This document shows positions 8,601-15,910 of a stretch of 34,216 nt of DNA, in pieces. Below the pieces are notes generated by a model. That model did not search any database and had not been told where the DNA came from. It saw nothing but the letters and a program-made list of their open reading frames with translations. The position numbers and the translations under genes were made by a program. Numbering within the stretch: the first letter of the stretch is position 1; each line of letters starts with the position of its first letter. The DNA is from an uncultured Pirellula sp. GTDB taxonomy: Bacteria; Planctomycetota; Planctomycetia; Pirellulales; Pirellulaceae. The stretch is from positions 1 through 34,216 of the forward strand of contig CAIYZV010000120.1 of the NCBI GenBank assembly GCA_903930765.1, read 5' to 3'.

Positions 8601-10306
8601 TTCGGTTGAGCAATACCACTACCTTCATTCAAGAAACCAATGATGTTTCTGCGGGGCAGAGGGTTGCGAACATCACAATCATCGACGATGCGATCGGAAC
8701 GAATGTTGTTTCCCTGGCCGGAGCTGATGCTGAATGGTTTGAGGTGATTGGGAATCAATTGAATCTCAAATCGGGAGCGTTGTTGAATTACGAGGTCAAG
8801 CCATCGTATACGGTGATCGTTCGGGCAAGCGACCCAACCATCGCTGGATCCGTTCCCGTGGAACGCACGTTGATTATTAACGTCGGCAATCGGCCCGAGG
8901 TTGTCGCGTTGACCGATACACAAGGCAGCCCGCTGGTCTCCCCAATCTCCAAGGCGCGATTGACTTGGGATATGGAACTCGGGACCATCGCGCCAGATGC
9001 CATCACGGTACGCAAGAAGGATATTGGGAACGCAACGGTTGCATACACGTTGACGAAGTCGCTCGTTGCCAACAAAACGGTGGTGGATTTAGAGTTCACT
9101 GGTACCTATGTCGGGCCGAGCGGTTTGGTGGACGGCGTCTACGAAATCGCTGTCAATGGAGCCAAGACGACTGCGATTGGGACCGGTACGACGGGAATGA
9201 ACTACTCGTCTGGAGACTTGATCAATTTGAACCCGTTGCCGATCGGAACGTTGACGATCACCGGGCCAGGACTCCTACGAGTTGGGCAATCGGGGAACTA
9301 TCAACTCAACATCACCGGGTTGCCAGCTCCGGTACCTCAATCTGTCGAGTACTCGATCGATATCCAAGGAGACGGAGTAGTCGACCGCACCGTGACAGGT
9401 GGCGTCTCGTTCACGCTGGGCAACGTCAGTTATCCGACCGCCGGGGCGTATACCATGATGGTCACCTCGAAAAGCAACTCGGTGGTGATCGCCAAGTCTG
9501 CCTTTGTCGTCAATGTATCCCCGGAGACCAGTGTCGATGAGAATTGGCTGTCGGCCTTCGATACCGATCGCGATAACACCATTTCGCCACTCGATCCGTT
9601 GGTGGTGATCAACCGACTGAACAGTGGTTCGGGCGGCGTGGTACCTTATTTGCTCGATTACGACGTCGACCGCGATGGGACTTTGTCGCCCCTCGATGTC
9701 TTGGTAGTCATCAATTACTTGAACACACCCCCCGGCTCTCGCAGCGAGCAATTCGCGGATCTCGTGATGGCGGAGTCAGGAGGCTTGTCAGCCATCACCT
9801 CGGATCGAGGTATCACTGGCAAAATCCTGACCAGCAGCCGCAGTTTGTATGCGACGCTCAACGGAGGCGAGAAAAAGGATGCATCGCAGTACGTGTCCAG
9901 CGATGGAACGTTCAGTATCAACGACGCTGCGATCGCTCAGTTGTTCGGAACTATTCCCGATGGACCACAAATGATTTCGTTGATGACGAAGACGAATCTG
10001 ACATATTCGATCGCATCGGACAAACGGTACTTGAATTTGACCGATCATCTGAAAGCCTTTTCCTTCCAGTCGTTGGTGGTCGATCAAGGCAAGGTGCGAG
10101 TAGGGTGGTCGAGTTCCGCGATCGGTGCTAGCTACAACATTTGGCTGGGACCTGCCGGCGGGACGCTTACAAAGGTTCGGAGCAATTTGGCCGGAACGCT
10201 CGAAACCCTACCGGTGACTTCGGGGGCCTACCAAATCCAAATCGAGGCCATCGATGGGGCTGGTAACAGCCTCAAGAGCGAAATCGCAACCTTTACGGTG
10301 GTTTAG
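5666..10306 (+). CDS. Giant secreted protein with LTD-like, SdrD-B-like, cadherin-like repeats and dockerin
   Basis: A ~1,546-residue exported protein. The N-terminus is very basic and carries V-E-L-L-E-E-R-R-V-L-A, the motif that opens many giant secreted planctomycete proteins. It is followed by a lamin-tail-like region (Y-I-S-E-V-Q-Y-S, D-Q-Y-I-E-L-R-G). Near residue 310 is an SdrD-B-like segment (D-S-N-G-D-G-Q-L, then D-M-N-A-N-G-V-R-D). From ~560 to ~1075 five cadherin-like repeats follow, several closed by D-V-N-E-A-P or close variants; the last three share a diverged D-D-x-L/I-G-N/T-N core. A PKD-like region follows near 1190-1285. A dockerin type I pair (D-T-D-R-D-N-T-I-S-P-L-D and D-V-D-R-D-G-T-L-S-P-L-D) lies near 1295-1350, and an Fn3-like domain ends the protein. 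A calcium-dependent adhesin or surface-assembly role is inferred. ATG 5666 is preferred over GTG 5648, but neither has a strong ribosome site. Confidence 0.9.
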   Translation: MNLHKRIGDVLNKLRRNRRLQARRRLGVELLEERRVLASYISEVQYSPLFGNNDIDQYIELRGEPNALIPNGTYFATIESWGAYPGGPGYIHSLIDVSNLTFGSNGFLTILEAGNTYQVDPQSTKLVGTGVAFSGLPNNRWTDASTISDRLAHVSSSLSFLLIQTAVKPSVGTDIDVDDNGVLDGPAASWTIHDAVAMMGYTPTPGWSYGRITYSELTTNHNYAPGTLYTVQERCGYVARIGSSTGYGLEDWVCGNTVEDKVTPNSKYRFSYGTFGDPRPLVYSGRSINHIGTYNFGGGYFGFAGVDSNGDGQLTANEAPLPGVTVFADMNANGVRDSKVVQVNAAEQVIGAELANVFPNATLTVADANGKNIGFAVRTKETFDPDFNKIRVLTSEGIPWFDSGSRLKVMFYREADAISIEAIAAEKIKASVGRMELYDRDNNLLVVKETAPLTGTDREVLSVVRPQADIKYAIIYTNDNIQNTSPFGPFDKLRYTYPEYQETTDARGNLRLEGLHAGDYKLLVSGYPGDKIPLDSNNSAYPLTVSKSEHRSDPLFGYRQNVLPEIQTSQLLISENPATNAVVGVVAASDSDPGQTLTYRFVSPSGPFSIDGLTGEIRFNNTSKWDYETQAPLLVDVEVADSLPIAGKVVKTITLIPTDVNEAPVLQGATFSIDENSPKGTVLGNIVASDEDQGINGEFRYSLGFTNPVGVFAIDALHGTLTVNNSSGLDFESKSTILVPVTVTDRATPSLSTTRTITVNINDVNEAPSNVTFSNVVNVPENTSMVSAVTVATIIVVDDGLGNNTLSLSGPDASAFSIVNQQLRFRSSIPLDFETKSTFTVIVSADDPTLGATPDVSVTFNLQITDVNEKPTGLQFNNLVSPLPESTAVSTAVRVANIQVTDDALGNNVLSLANSLDSANFSIVGTELRFRSTTPLDFETKSSYRVVVQVDDAAFSGFPDASQTFSLSIGDVNEAPTEVRLSNTTTFIQETNDVSAGQRVANITIIDDAIGTNVVSLAGADAEWFEVIGNQLNLKSGALLNYEVKPSYTVIVRASDPTIAGSVPVERTLIINVGNRPEVVALTDTQGSPLVSPISKARLTWDMELGTIAPDAITVRKKDIGNATVAYTLTKSLVANKTVVDLEFTGTYVGPSGLVDGVYEIAVNGAKTTAIGTGTTGMNYSSGDLINLNPLPIGTLTITGPGLLRVGQSGNYQLNITGLPAPVPQSVEYSIDIQGDGVVDRTVTGGVSFTLGNVSYPTAGAYTMMVTSKSNSVVIAKSAFVVNVSPETSVDENWLSAFDTDRDNTISPLDPLVVINRLNSGSGGVVPYLLDYDVDRDGTLSPLDVLVVINYLNTPPGSRSEQFADLVMAESGGLSAITSDRGITGKILTSSRSLYATLNGGEKKDASQYVSSDGTFSINDAAIAQLFGTIPDGPQMISLMTKTNLTYSIASDKRYLNLTDHLKAFSFQSLVVDQGKVRVGWSSSAIGASYNIWLGPAGGTLTKVRSNLAGTLETLPVTSGAYQIQIEAIDGAGNSLKSEIATFTVV

Positions 10307-10443
10307 ATTGCGATAGCATAAATGCCCTAGTTTTGCCTCCTCGGATTACCATGATCCATGGCGTTTTTCGGTGCTTCGGAAAAGTTTCGGATTTTTTTGA
10401 GGCTCGGTGAATAAATAATTCTGTTCGGCGCATCGGTAACTGC

Positions 10444-11028
10444 ATGGCGATCGACTCTGAATCCTACTCCGAAACTGTCCGTGCGTGCGCGGTCCGTATC
10501 ACCGAAAGTGGTGCGGTTGCGCTTGGGGGATTATACGACCTGACGGCGGTGAGATTGGTTCGATTTGCGGCGACCATCACCCGAAATCAGCACGATGCTG
10601 AGGATGCCGTTTCTTCGGCCCTTCTCAAGGTCGTTTCGAACGCTTCCAAATTGGCCGAGTCTCGGTCTCCCTGGCCATATTTGTTGCAAATGGTGCGCAA
10701 TGAATCGTTGGTGGTTCTGAGGCGCAAGCGGCGTTGGTCGTTCGCGCAAGGCCTCGTCGATTTGCTGCCGTGGTATCGAGTTGATCACTTGGAGCAAGAG
10801 GATTCGATACGAGCTATTTGGATGGCATTGCGGCAATTGCCCACCGAGCAATCGGAGGTTGTGGTACTCAAGGTGTGGGAGGAGTTGACGTTTGCTCAAA
10901 TCGCCGATGTTCTAGGGATTCCGCCCGCGACCGCAGCGAGTCGGTATCGGTATGCTCTGGTGAAGTTGTCCTATTTGCTCGAGGGAGAGTCGGTCGAGGG
11001 AGAGACGGTCGAGGTGAAGCATGAGTGA
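10444..11028 (+). CDS. ECF-type RNA polymerase sigma factor, second copy
   Basis: A 194-residue ECF sigma factor of a different subgroup from the one at 506. Region 2 is at about residues 30-95 (H-D-A-E-D-A-V-S-S-A-L-L-K-V-V, then W-P-Y-L-L-Q-M-V-R-N). Region 4 is at about 125-180 (L-P-T-E-Q-S-E-V-V-V-L-K, then T-F-A-Q-I-A-D-V-L-G-I-P as the helix-turn-helix). The C-terminus ends in an acidic repeat of E-G-E-S-V/E-G-E-T-V type. The gene overlaps the next start by eight bases. It precedes the GspF/pseudopilin block after a repeat-containing gap, so control of that block is possible but not shown. No strong Shine-Dalgarno is seen before ATG 10444. Confidence 0.9.
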   Translation: MAIDSESYSETVRACAVRITESGAVALGGLYDLTAVRLVRFAATITRNQHDAEDAVSSALLKVVSNASKLAESRSPWPYLLQMVRNESLVVLRRKRRWSFAQGLVDLLPWYRVDHLEQEDSIRAIWMALRQLPTEQSEVVVLKVWEELTFAQIADVLGIPPATAASRYRYALVKLSYLLEGESVEGETVEVKHE

Positions 11029-11455
11029 CGCAAGCTTCGAATCGGACAACATTTGGGATGGTGTTTTGGTGCCGGGATCGGATTTGACCGATTCGGACTT
11101 TCGCCAATTGGAATCCCAGTTGAAAGTGGCTCGTGACTACGTGCGTCCGTCCGATCCGCTTCGCTCGAAAGTGTTGTGCAGAGCCCGTGAGATCGCGGAC
11201 GACTGGCGTTCTGATCGCAAACTCTATAACGCAACCATCGCGATCGCAGGTTGCTTGTTTTTAATGGCAATCACGGTCAAGTCCTTGGAGTCGTGGTGGG
11301 GGGGTAGCTTCCAGCGAGGATCCTCCGAGGAGATCGTGGCTCGGGCCGAACGATTGGCAGCGGAAAAGAATCTTCGGCACGATGATTCGCTGATCGATGC
11401 GTACCGCGAATGGCGGTTATCGTTGGCATCGCGTTGGCCAAAAGTCGATCCATAG
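11021..11455 (+). CDS. Small single-span membrane protein, probable anti-sigma partner
   Basis: A 144-residue protein whose start lies inside the end of the sigma gene. An N-terminal cytosolic part of about 65 residues is acidic at first and then basic. A single membrane helix follows (N-A-T-I-A-I-A-G-C-L-F-L-M-A-I-T-V at about 68-84). The C-terminal ~60 residues are charged and helical (A-R-A-E-R-L-A-A-E-K). No zinc-finger anti-sigma motif or FecR domain is visible and no family is recognised. Overlap with an ECF sigma gene and the one-helix topology support a sigma-regulatory role by association only. Confidence 0.65.
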   Translation: MSDASFESDNIWDGVLVPGSDLTDSDFRQLESQLKVARDYVRPSDPLRSKVLCRAREIADDWRSDRKLYNATIAIAGCLFLMAITVKSLESWWGGSFQRGSSEEIVARAERLAAEKNLRHDDSLIDAYREWRLSLASRWPKVDP

Positions 11456-11533
11456 GAAGAGTAGCTAGTGGCCAATTGCTAGAGACAGATGCGAGTAGGT
11501 GGTCTTTAGGCTTTTTGAGATCGTACCTTTTTA

Positions 11534-11575
11534 GTTCTTGGTTCTTGGTTCTTGGTTCTTGGTTCTGGGTTCTGG
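11534..11575. repeat. Six tandem copies of a 7-bp unit (GTTCTTG / GTTCTGG)
   Basis: Four copies of GTTCTTG (11534-11561) are followed directly by two of GTTCTGG (11562-11575), filling part of the 244-base gap between the sigma/anti-sigma pair and the GspF block. The gap holds no convincing gene. Such heptamer arrays occur in many bacterial genomes and can vary in copy number through replication slippage. The repeat is read directly from the sequence; no function is claimed. Confidence 0.9.
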
Positions 11576-11723
11576 CCGATACCCCTGAAAATAATGCCTC
11601 TTGAGTAGATAAATCGAGGACGGTCGCGCATCGTTTCATTGGTTCTAACGCTGAATCCTGGAACGCAATCCGGGTGGACTGTGCGGATGTGGCTGGAAGG
11701 TGCCGTATTTCTTGAAGTGGCCA

Positions 11724-12701
11724 ATGATGGGCGAAACGTATCCAGTCGAAATCCAGCTTGCCGATGTTCTGGCTTTCAATGAACGCTTGCTCGCGATTTC
11801 CAAAGCGGGAATCCCTCTCCTTCTGACCGGGGATCCAAGTGACCTTCCCGGAGTGATCGAGCGGCTGAACGGTCGGATCGCATTGCGAGTTGGTCGAGGC
11901 GAATCGATGGCAGAGATACTGATGAGCGAGCCCGAGCTCAATGCTCCGTACCGCCAGGCGCTGACGGATTGGGTTGTATTGGGGCGATCGATGGTTGCCG
12001 CGGAGCCAGTGGTTGGTGTCGGTCGGTGGAGGCGGTTGGCTCGCGATCGATTCGTGTCGACGTTTGGGGGCCTTTGGTTCCTATGGGTTTTTGCTTCGCT
12101 CGGTTTTATCGCGATGGTTGCCAATTTAACCCCCAAACTACGGGGGTTTTACGACGTGGCGGGTTTGGAGCCGGGGGCTGGCTTTCGAGTGCTCGAGAGG
12201 GTGGAGTCGAATCTGTTGATCGTCACGTTGATGGCGATCGGCATTAGCTTGATTTCGATCTTTCTCTGGCGTTGGATCTCAGCCCATTCCTCGATGCGGT
12301 GGGTTCCGAAAAGTACCTCAGTGGCAACGCATGCATGCCGCGCGGCAGCAGCTCGCGACGCATTCGCATGGCTTCAAAATCGAAATGGAATGGCGCCTGA
12401 TACGTTCCGCTGGATGCAGGGGCAATTGCTCGCGAGTGGAGAGGATGCAAATCGCAAGGAGACCAGCCGCGGAGAAATGATGGATTGGGCATTGCGATCC
12501 TCCGAGGATCCAAAAGCTGTCGCAGCATCCTTGCTGTTGGTTTCGGACATCCAGCATTCCCAGTTGGCATGGATGGAGAAACGCGGGATAGCTTGGTTGC
12601 CACTGCTCGTCTATCAGTTGGTCGGCGGGTTCATTGTGTTAGCCAGCGGACTCATGTTGTTTTGGCCATTGGTAGAGCTTTTAACGGCTCTGTGCAAATA
12701 G
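11724..12701 (+). CDS. Diverged GspF-like inner-membrane protein (first of three)
   Basis: A 325-residue protein related to GspF/PilC, the inner-membrane platform protein of type II secretion and type IV pili. The N-terminal half-domain is recognisable in L-L-A-I-S-K-A-G-I-P-L-L near residue 20 and R-V-G-R-G-E-S-M-A-E-I-L near 60. Three long hydrophobic segments follow: around 118-140, around 172-192 and at the C-terminus (L-V-Y-Q-L-V-G-G-F-I-V-L-A-S-G-L-M-L-F-W-P). The central part is strongly diverged from canonical GspF. ATG 11724 is taken because GAAG stands six bases upstream; GTG 11700 would add eight residues. It is the first gene of a tight run of seven with gaps of 10-25 bases or overlaps. 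Family membership is inferred from pattern and from its neighbours. Confidence 0.7.
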   Translation: MMGETYPVEIQLADVLAFNERLLAISKAGIPLLLTGDPSDLPGVIERLNGRIALRVGRGESMAEILMSEPELNAPYRQALTDWVVLGRSMVAAEPVVGVGRWRRLARDRFVSTFGGLWFLWVFASLGFIAMVANLTPKLRGFYDVAGLEPGAGFRVLERVESNLLIVTLMAIGISLISIFLWRWISAHSSMRWVPKSTSVATHACRAAAARDAFAWLQNRNGMAPDTFRWMQGQLLASGEDANRKETSRGEMMDWALRSSEDPKAVAASLLLVSDIQHSQLAWMEKRGIAWLPLLVYQLVGGFIVLASGLMLFWPLVELLTALCK

Positions 12702-12716
12702 GGAAGGGGGCAGGCG

Positions 12717-13766
12717 ATGGAAAATCATCATGCAACTTCCGAAAGCGAAAGCTACATGGCTCGGATTGGCCAAGCGATCGAGCAGAGTGAAAGTTTGCAG
12801 GGATTGCTGACTGCCGCACGTGCGGAATTTCCGCATGTGCGAGCAAATGCTTCGGTGACGAGGTTGCTCGAGGCGCTGCAAGCCAAAGTGCCTGCAGAGG
12901 TATGGGTCGCCGACTCCAAGTTAGCTGCAATGTTGCCGATACTTTTAGAGTCTCAATCGTTGCGGTCCCGTGAGGATCACGAAAAACCATCGCCCAGCAA
13001 CGATTCCATCCGCCGATTGCTGACCGATACCGTCGGTAACCGCTGGAGGATTCCTCGCGAGTTGAGCTACCCATTGATTCTGATGGTGTTGGCTCTGTTG
13101 TTGCTCGGTTGGATACTCGGAACGATTGTTCCCGTGTATGAGAAGATGTTTCTCGAGTTTGGGTTAATGCTGCCGAGGCCAACGATGGCATTGATTCAGA
13201 TAGGCCGATTCGCACGAATCCAACCCATCGCTTTCGTTATTGCATTTGTCATCGTGATCTCCGCGATCGTCTCTGCTTGGATCGGGTTATCCGGTTTGCT
13301 TCACCGGCTGCAGGTGATTCCCTCGATTGGTTTTTTGATGGCGGGAAGTCACAGAAATCTGAGTTCCATGGTCCGTTGGATTTCAACATTGGCGGAGCTA
13401 TTGAGCATCGGTGCGCCTCTTCCGAAAGCTGTGGAAATTGCGGGTGTCGCAAGCCAAAGTGTCTATTACCAGAGACAATCCAATCAGTTAGCCCGTCAAT
13501 TGCTGGAATCGAAGGAAGGGGTTGCAGGTCGAGAGGCTGCCGTGGCCTTTCCAGCCACCGTGCAGCAAGCTCTGGAGGGGACCCCAAACATAGCCGTCTT
13601 GAGAAGAATGGCGGAAATCTACACAGATCAATTGCGGAATCGCAAGAGCAGGGGTTATGGCTTTCTCGGTCCTGTAGTCATCATGCTGATCGGTTTGCTG
13701 ATCGGCTTTATGGTGATCGCATTGTTTGTGCCATTGATTTCACTCATTAGTGCGCTCAGTCATTGA
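12717..13766 (+). CDS. GspF/PilC-like type II secretion platform protein (second of three)
   Basis: A 349-residue protein and the clearest GspF homologue of the three. After a ~100-residue soluble segment comes a membrane helix (I-L-M-V-L-A-L-L-L-L-G-W-I-L-G) leading into V-P-V-Y-E-K-M-F-L-E-F-G-L-M-L-P, which closely follows the GspF consensus after its first helix. The second repeat contains L-A-E-L-L-S-I-G-A-P-L-P-K-A-V-E. The C-terminus (I-G-F-M-V-I-A-L-F-V-P-L-I-S) is the typical last helix. GspF anchors the assembly ATPase and pseudopilins at the inner membrane. It starts 15 bases after the first GspF-like gene, behind a G-rich ribosome site. Its first half-domain is degenerate compared with the second. 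Confidence 0.88.
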   Translation: MENHHATSESESYMARIGQAIEQSESLQGLLTAARAEFPHVRANASVTRLLEALQAKVPAEVWVADSKLAAMLPILLESQSLRSREDHEKPSPSNDSIRRLLTDTVGNRWRIPRELSYPLILMVLALLLLGWILGTIVPVYEKMFLEFGLMLPRPTMALIQIGRFARIQPIAFVIAFVIVISAIVSAWIGLSGLLHRLQVIPSIGFLMAGSHRNLSSMVRWISTLAELLSIGAPLPKAVEIAGVASQSVYYQRQSNQLARQLLESKEGVAGREAAVAFPATVQQALEGTPNIAVLRRMAEIYTDQLRNRKSRGYGFLGPVVIMLIGLLIGFMVIALFVPLISLISALSH

Positions 13767-13776
13767 GGGCCTTACC

Positions 13777-14880
13777 ATGAATACAAGCATATTTTTAAAG
13801 CCAATATTTGCTCGCGATGGAAACCGAGTTCGCCCCTCGCGTTGGAGGCTTTCGAGGTGGTTTCTCCCTGAGGATCTTGAGACCTCGCAGCACGGCTTGT
13901 TATCGCTTTTGGACGTTATCCATCGAGAGTCCCTCGACCCCGCAACGTACATCGATGCGTTCGCAATTGAGCAACGTGGCACCTACTGCCGTTGTGTGCA
14001 GAGTTTGGCAAGGAGACTTCGGGAGGGTGTGCCTCTGATAGATGCTATCGAGCAAACACCGAATGTATTGTCGGACGACATGGTTGTCTCGCTTCGTCTG
14101 GCTGACCAAAGTGGAACATTGAATCCGATGCATGCCCTGTATCGGCGAAGTCGATATGCCGAGGCTATGGAGCAGCGGTTCGACTGGGGTGGCTTCCGAT
14201 TTTATTGGATCGTAGTTGGTTCGGTATTGATGATCTTGTTATTGTTGTTGAGCACCATCACCAACCCGGTCATCAGGTTACTTTCAGAGGTCGAAGGCTA
14301 TGCGCCATATCTTTTGCAAAGGATGAGTGAGAACCTCCAGTATTTGGGTCCGATTACTTGGCTATTTCTGTTTTCAGTATTGCTGTCGATCGCTTTTGGC
14401 TGGTCGTTTCGCTTACGGCAATGGATTCGTAATCTCGCGAGCGGTTGGCGAGTGAGTAAGGATCAAAATGCGCTATCGAAATTGCTGAGGATCCTCTCGG
14501 TACCCGTTGCAAGTGGCCGTCCTGTTACGGCTGCGTTGTCTACTTTGGCCAAGTATCACTATCAGGCAAAAACTCGAAGTGCACTTTTGCTGGCTAGGAA
14601 TGAGATCGAGCATGGTGCTGAGCCTTGGTCGAGTCTCGCCCTGGCAGGATTGCTGACTCCGGAAGAAAGCCACGCGATCCACGTCAGCGGCGATCCTGTC
14701 TCCCAAGGCTGGGTGCTTCGGCGAATCGCGGACGAGCATGAGCGTCAATACCGCCATCAATGCAATCTTTGGAGCTCGATTGCCAATCCAATCATGGTAT
14801 TGCTGGTAGGAGCTATCGTCCTGTGGGTCGCATACGCGATCCTGGGATCGTTGTATGGATTGGTAGTCCACCTGAGTTAA
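13777..14880 (+). CDS. GspF-like inner-membrane protein (third of three)
   Basis: A 367-residue protein with the layout of a GspF: an N-terminal helical half-domain (L-A-R-R-L-R-E-G-V-P-L-I-D-A-I-E around residue 80, L-R-L-A-D-Q-S-G-T-L around 108), a membrane helix (W-I-V-V-G-S-V-L-M-I-L-L-L-L-L) near 145, a second near 195, a second half-domain (V-P-V-A-S-G-R-P-V-T-A-A-L) and a C-terminal helix (I-M-V-L-L-V-G-A-I-V-L-W-V-A-Y). The start is ATG 13777, with GAGGG about seven bases upstream and ten bases after the previous stop. It has diverged further than the second copy, and having three such proteins in a row is unusual for a type II system, which normally has one. Confidence 0.78.
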   Translation: MNTSIFLKPIFARDGNRVRPSRWRLSRWFLPEDLETSQHGLLSLLDVIHRESLDPATYIDAFAIEQRGTYCRCVQSLARRLREGVPLIDAIEQTPNVLSDDMVVSLRLADQSGTLNPMHALYRRSRYAEAMEQRFDWGGFRFYWIVVGSVLMILLLLLSTITNPVIRLLSEVEGYAPYLLQRMSENLQYLGPITWLFLFSVLLSIAFGWSFRLRQWIRNLASGWRVSKDQNALSKLLRILSVPVASGRPVTAALSTLAKYHYQAKTRSALLLARNEIEHGAEPWSSLALAGLLTPEESHAIHVSGDPVSQGWVLRRIADEHERQYRHQCNLWSSIANPIMVLLVGAIVLWVAYAILGSLYGLVVHLS

Positions 14881-14903
14881 GCCAGAAAAGAGTCCATCAA
14901 ATC

Positions 14904-15359
14904 ATGTTGTGTTTCAGCCAATCGAAATCGAATCGCACGATGAGGACCCGACCGCGGGTGATTGGTCCTTCGCCGACTCGACGTGACGGACTGATGCAGT
15001 TAGAGCTTTTGGTCGCGGCGATTTTGCTGATCACATTAGTCGGGATTCTATCCACGATCGGGTTTCGCCTGACGCGGATCGCGAAAGACTCGAAGAATTA
15101 CCAGATCGCGTTGCATGAGCTTGCGAACCAAATGGAGGTCCTTCAGAGGCTGGCTCCGGAGGATCGCGCAGCGGCATTGCGTGAACTTCAAATTTCTTCG
15201 GAGGTATCGCGGACGTTGAGCGATTGCCAAATTTCAGCGGAAGAAATCGCAGATCGATTCGGCCGAAGACTTCGATTGCAAATTGTTTGGCCAAAGACAC
15301 CTACTCTTCCTCCCGTAGAGTTGGTCGGTTGGCTGGACGCACAGGAGGTGTTCCGATGA
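14904..15359 (+). CDS. Minor-pseudopilin-like protein with canonical G|xxxxE prepilin motif
   Basis: A 151-residue protein with a prepilin-type N-terminus: R-R-D-G followed by L-M-Q-L-E-L-L-V-A-A, giving Gly29 at -1 and Glu34 at +5, then a single hydrophobic helix. The 29-residue leader is long; ATG 14940 would shorten it to 17 but lacks a ribosome site. The rest is a small alpha/beta region with a helical stretch (L-H-E-L-A-N-Q-M-E-V-L-Q-R-L), as in GspI/GspH-type minor pseudopilins. It follows the third GspF-like gene by 23 bases and overlaps the next start (ATGA), so the three pseudopilin-like genes are coupled. Which minor pseudopilin it corresponds to cannot be decided by eye. Confidence 0.75.
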   Translation: MLCFSQSKSNRTMRTRPRVIGPSPTRRDGLMQLELLVAAILLITLVGILSTIGFRLTRIAKDSKNYQIALHELANQMEVLQRLAPEDRAAALRELQISSEVSRTLSDCQISAEEIADRFGRRLRLQIVWPKTPTLPPVELVGWLDAQEVFR

Positions 15360-15910
15360 ACGTATTGCGATGCATCAAGCGTGGAGCGGCGGTTCGGCGC
15401 AGAGGTAGTATGCTCATTGACATGATGGGAGTGATCATTTCCGGAAGTGCGCTGCTGTTTCTCGCCGTTGGAATGATTCACCAGTCCTTCTTTTTATCGA
15501 AGAGGACCCAAGGGCGTGCGGAGTTGCAAGCCACCTTGGGACGACTTGCCAGCGTCTGGCGTTCCGACGCACATCGATCCGAGCAGTTGGAAATTGTGTC
15601 GGAAACCGAGGTTCATTGGGTCGATTCGCTAGGGGATAAAGTCACGTATCGATGGGTGGGGGCTGCGGTAACTCGCGAATCTTCGGTGCGATCGTCCCAG
15701 GGAGTGGCGATGAACCAAAAGGAACTATTTCCCCTCGGTGATGGTTACATCGCACGTTTTGAGGAATTGGAAAAACCTAAACGAGGCAGGGTGATCGTAT
15801 TGGACAAGCTCCAAGTGCACGACGCGATCGATGGCGATTGGATCCCTGTTCGACTGAAGGTCGAAAGTGTGGTTGGTGGTAGCAATCGTGTTGGGGAGGC
15901 ATCTCGATGA
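15356..15910 (+). CDS. GspJ-like pseudopilin-like protein with Asp at +5
   Basis: A 184-residue protein starting at an ATG that overlaps the previous stop, behind an excellent AGGAGG site. The N-terminus is basic (V-R-R-R-G) and then runs S-M-L-I-D-M-M-G-V-I-I-S-G. If cleavage follows Gly17, Asp22 occupies the +5 position normally held by Glu. The hydrophobic helix continues to about residue 40. The soluble part is beta-rich with a V-T-Y-R-W-V element, as in GspJ-like minor pseudopilins, which often assess base pairing of the tip complex. Size and position between an I/H-like and a K-like gene match the usual I-J-K order. It overlaps the next start by four bases. Confidence 0.7.
   Translation: MNVLRCIKRGAAVRRRGSMLIDMMGVIISGSALLFLAVGMIHQSFFLSKRTQGRAELQATLGRLASVWRSDAHRSEQLEIVSETEVHWVDSLGDKVTYRWVGAAVTRESSVRSSQGVAMNQKELFPLGDGYIARFEELEKPKRGRVIVLDKLQVHDAIDGDWIPVRLKVESVVGGSNRVGEASR

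Noticed and set aside
10349-10361. Short CCATG-ATC-CATGG palindrome after the giant protein gene
   Set aside because: Five-base arms with a three-base loop and no T-tract; too weak to call a terminator.
11534-11575. CRISPR-like reading of the tandem repeats
   Set aside because: Units are only 7 bp and contiguous with no spacers; no cas genes are present. The same applies to the 9- and 11-bp arrays.
11506-11724. 72-codon minus-strand frame over the heptamer array
   Set aside because: Much of its product is translated repeat (P-R-T-K-N-Q-E type), with no sign of a gene.
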